From: Opitutales bacterium
GTDB lineage: Bacteria; Verrucomicrobiota; Verrucomicrobiia; Opitutales; Oceanipulchritudinaceae
DNA length: 43,458 nt
NCBI GenBank assembly: GCA_020831525.1
Contig: JAFIGH010000038.1
Location: forward strand, 1 to 43,458
Direction of reading: 5' to 3'
Positions 42,916-43,458 of this stretch are shown piece after piece. The translations under genes were made by a program, and so were the position numbers. Position 1 is the stretch's first letter, and each line of letters begins with the position of its first letter. The notes beneath the pieces were generated by a model that saw only the letters and a list, made by a program, of their open reading frames with translations, searched no databases and was not told the origin of the DNA.

Positions 42916-43458
42916 TGGCTCATTCTTTCGCACAACTGAACCACAAGACACTTTGCTGCTCGTGGATGCACCACAATCCGTTTTGTGAATCATATTTTCC
43001 ATTTCGTGAACCACAAAGCGCCTTGTCGCTCACCGGTGAGCCACAAGCGGATCGCTCGGAAGACGCGGAATCCAGCAGTCGAAAACCGGAAGTCTATCGC
43101 CTTGAACAGGAAAACAACGCCGCATCGGCTAATGCAATCCACCGACGTAGGCATTCCCGTGGGACAAAAACCGACCCGTTTTTGTCTCAGGAAGCGGAAT
43201 CCAAAACTATGCAAGAGTTTGGTAAATGGTCACTTTGGCAACCCTGACGCACAGGCCGGGCTCGGACCCTGGCGAAGGTACCACGAAGATCAAGCCATCC
43301 TCTGGGAGCACCCCTTCGGGGACGGCCTTCGCGAAGCGACGGAACCGGCTCCCGACCGAGCCACCCGCACCCCTATCAACTTGACTCTCCTGGGAGGTCG
43401 GGACGTAGTCCCTCCCTGTCGGGATCACAACTAACAACCGAAGCAATCCTGTCCAAGC
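42916..43458. other. Gene-free tail of the island
   Basis: About 540 bases without a convincing gene. ORFs here have no family look, and no hsdS target-recognition sequence could be found. The first part carries short spaced repeats (next entry). The end carries a small inverted element, GGGAGG...CCTCCC, around GTCGGGACGTAGTCCC (about 43395-43420). Confidence 0.5.
42938..43046 (+). repeat. Helically phased short repeats (GAACCACAA-like)
   Basis: CCACAA occurs at 42941, 42971, 43011 and 43041, with a degenerate form (GTGAATCATA, core at about 42990) between. The intervals are 30, about 20, about 20 and 30 bases, multiples of one helical turn. Three of them are preceded by GA or GAA/GAG and followed within 8-10 bases by TTG. 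This could be a row of protein binding sites on one DNA face, or chance. Confidence 0.35.

Noticed and set aside
42941-43046. CRISPR array near the CARF gene
   Set aside because: Repeats are six to nine bases, degenerate, and no cas gene is present; the CARF domain here belongs to a sigma-54 activator.
42916-43458. hsdS gene or fragment
   Set aside because: No target-recognition or conserved helix sequence was found in any frame.
1-43458. tRNA, rRNA or riboswitch genes
   Set aside because: No T-loop/acceptor patterns or known aptamer cores were recognised by eye; a covariance-model scan would be needed to exclude them.

Overview
The window is GC-rich, densely coded DNA that most resembles a member of the Verrucomicrobiota (Opitutales/Puniceicoccales-like). 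The evidence is the very large secreted beta-helix proteins, C-terminal modules of the kinds repeated across secreted proteins of that group, a large TonB-dependent receptor and REP-associated tyrosine transposases. The assignment is an inference from protein style; no rRNA or tRNA gene is visible.

Left part (1-9400): a truncated RAYT-type transposase; a minus-strand pair consisting of a Tricorn-like protease, split by a one-base frameshift near 2387, and a GNAT acetyltransferase; then a divergent plus-strand pair encoding a sucrose-phosphate-phosphatase-like HAD domain fused to a GH100/GDE-like glucosidase, followed 17 bases later by a PfkB fructokinase. A GH28 polygalacturonase-like enzyme follows. 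The fusion plus the fructokinase suggest a sucrose (or related disaccharide) dephosphorylation-hydrolysis-phosphorylation route.

Middle part (9500-34200): a 1938-residue subtilisin with eight tandem beta-sandwich repeats; a RAYT gene flanked by three direct copies and one inverted partial copy of a hairpin-rich repeat of about 155 bases; then a secreted-protein and carbohydrate region. That region holds two paralogous signal-peptide proteins bracketing an M14 carboxypeptidase/LamG pair, a giant beta-helix/Calx-beta protein, a TonB-dependent receptor, a GH13 glucosidase and a second giant beta-helix/LamG protein. Two different C-terminal modules recur among these exported proteins.

Right part (34197-43458): an accessory defence-type island. 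It starts with a tyrosine recombinase pseudogene that has lost its core. Next comes a CARF-domain sigma-54 activator (RtcR-like). It is followed by a near-perfect sigma-54 promoter (36635-36651), which lies just upstream of a type I restriction HsdR gene. Then come an AAA/DUF4143 ATPase, a 130-residue HsdM remnant that has lost its whole methyltransferase domain in frame, and a class II Fic protein whose start codon overlaps the HsdM stop. No hsdS is visible. This signal-gated, sigma-54-driven HsdR-ATPase-miniHsdM-Fic set is the most interesting object here: either a decaying type I system or a repurposed one under a CARF sensor.

Several single-base frameshifts (near 2387 and near 39846) could be sequencing or assembly errors, and all functional statements rest on reading motifs without database searches.
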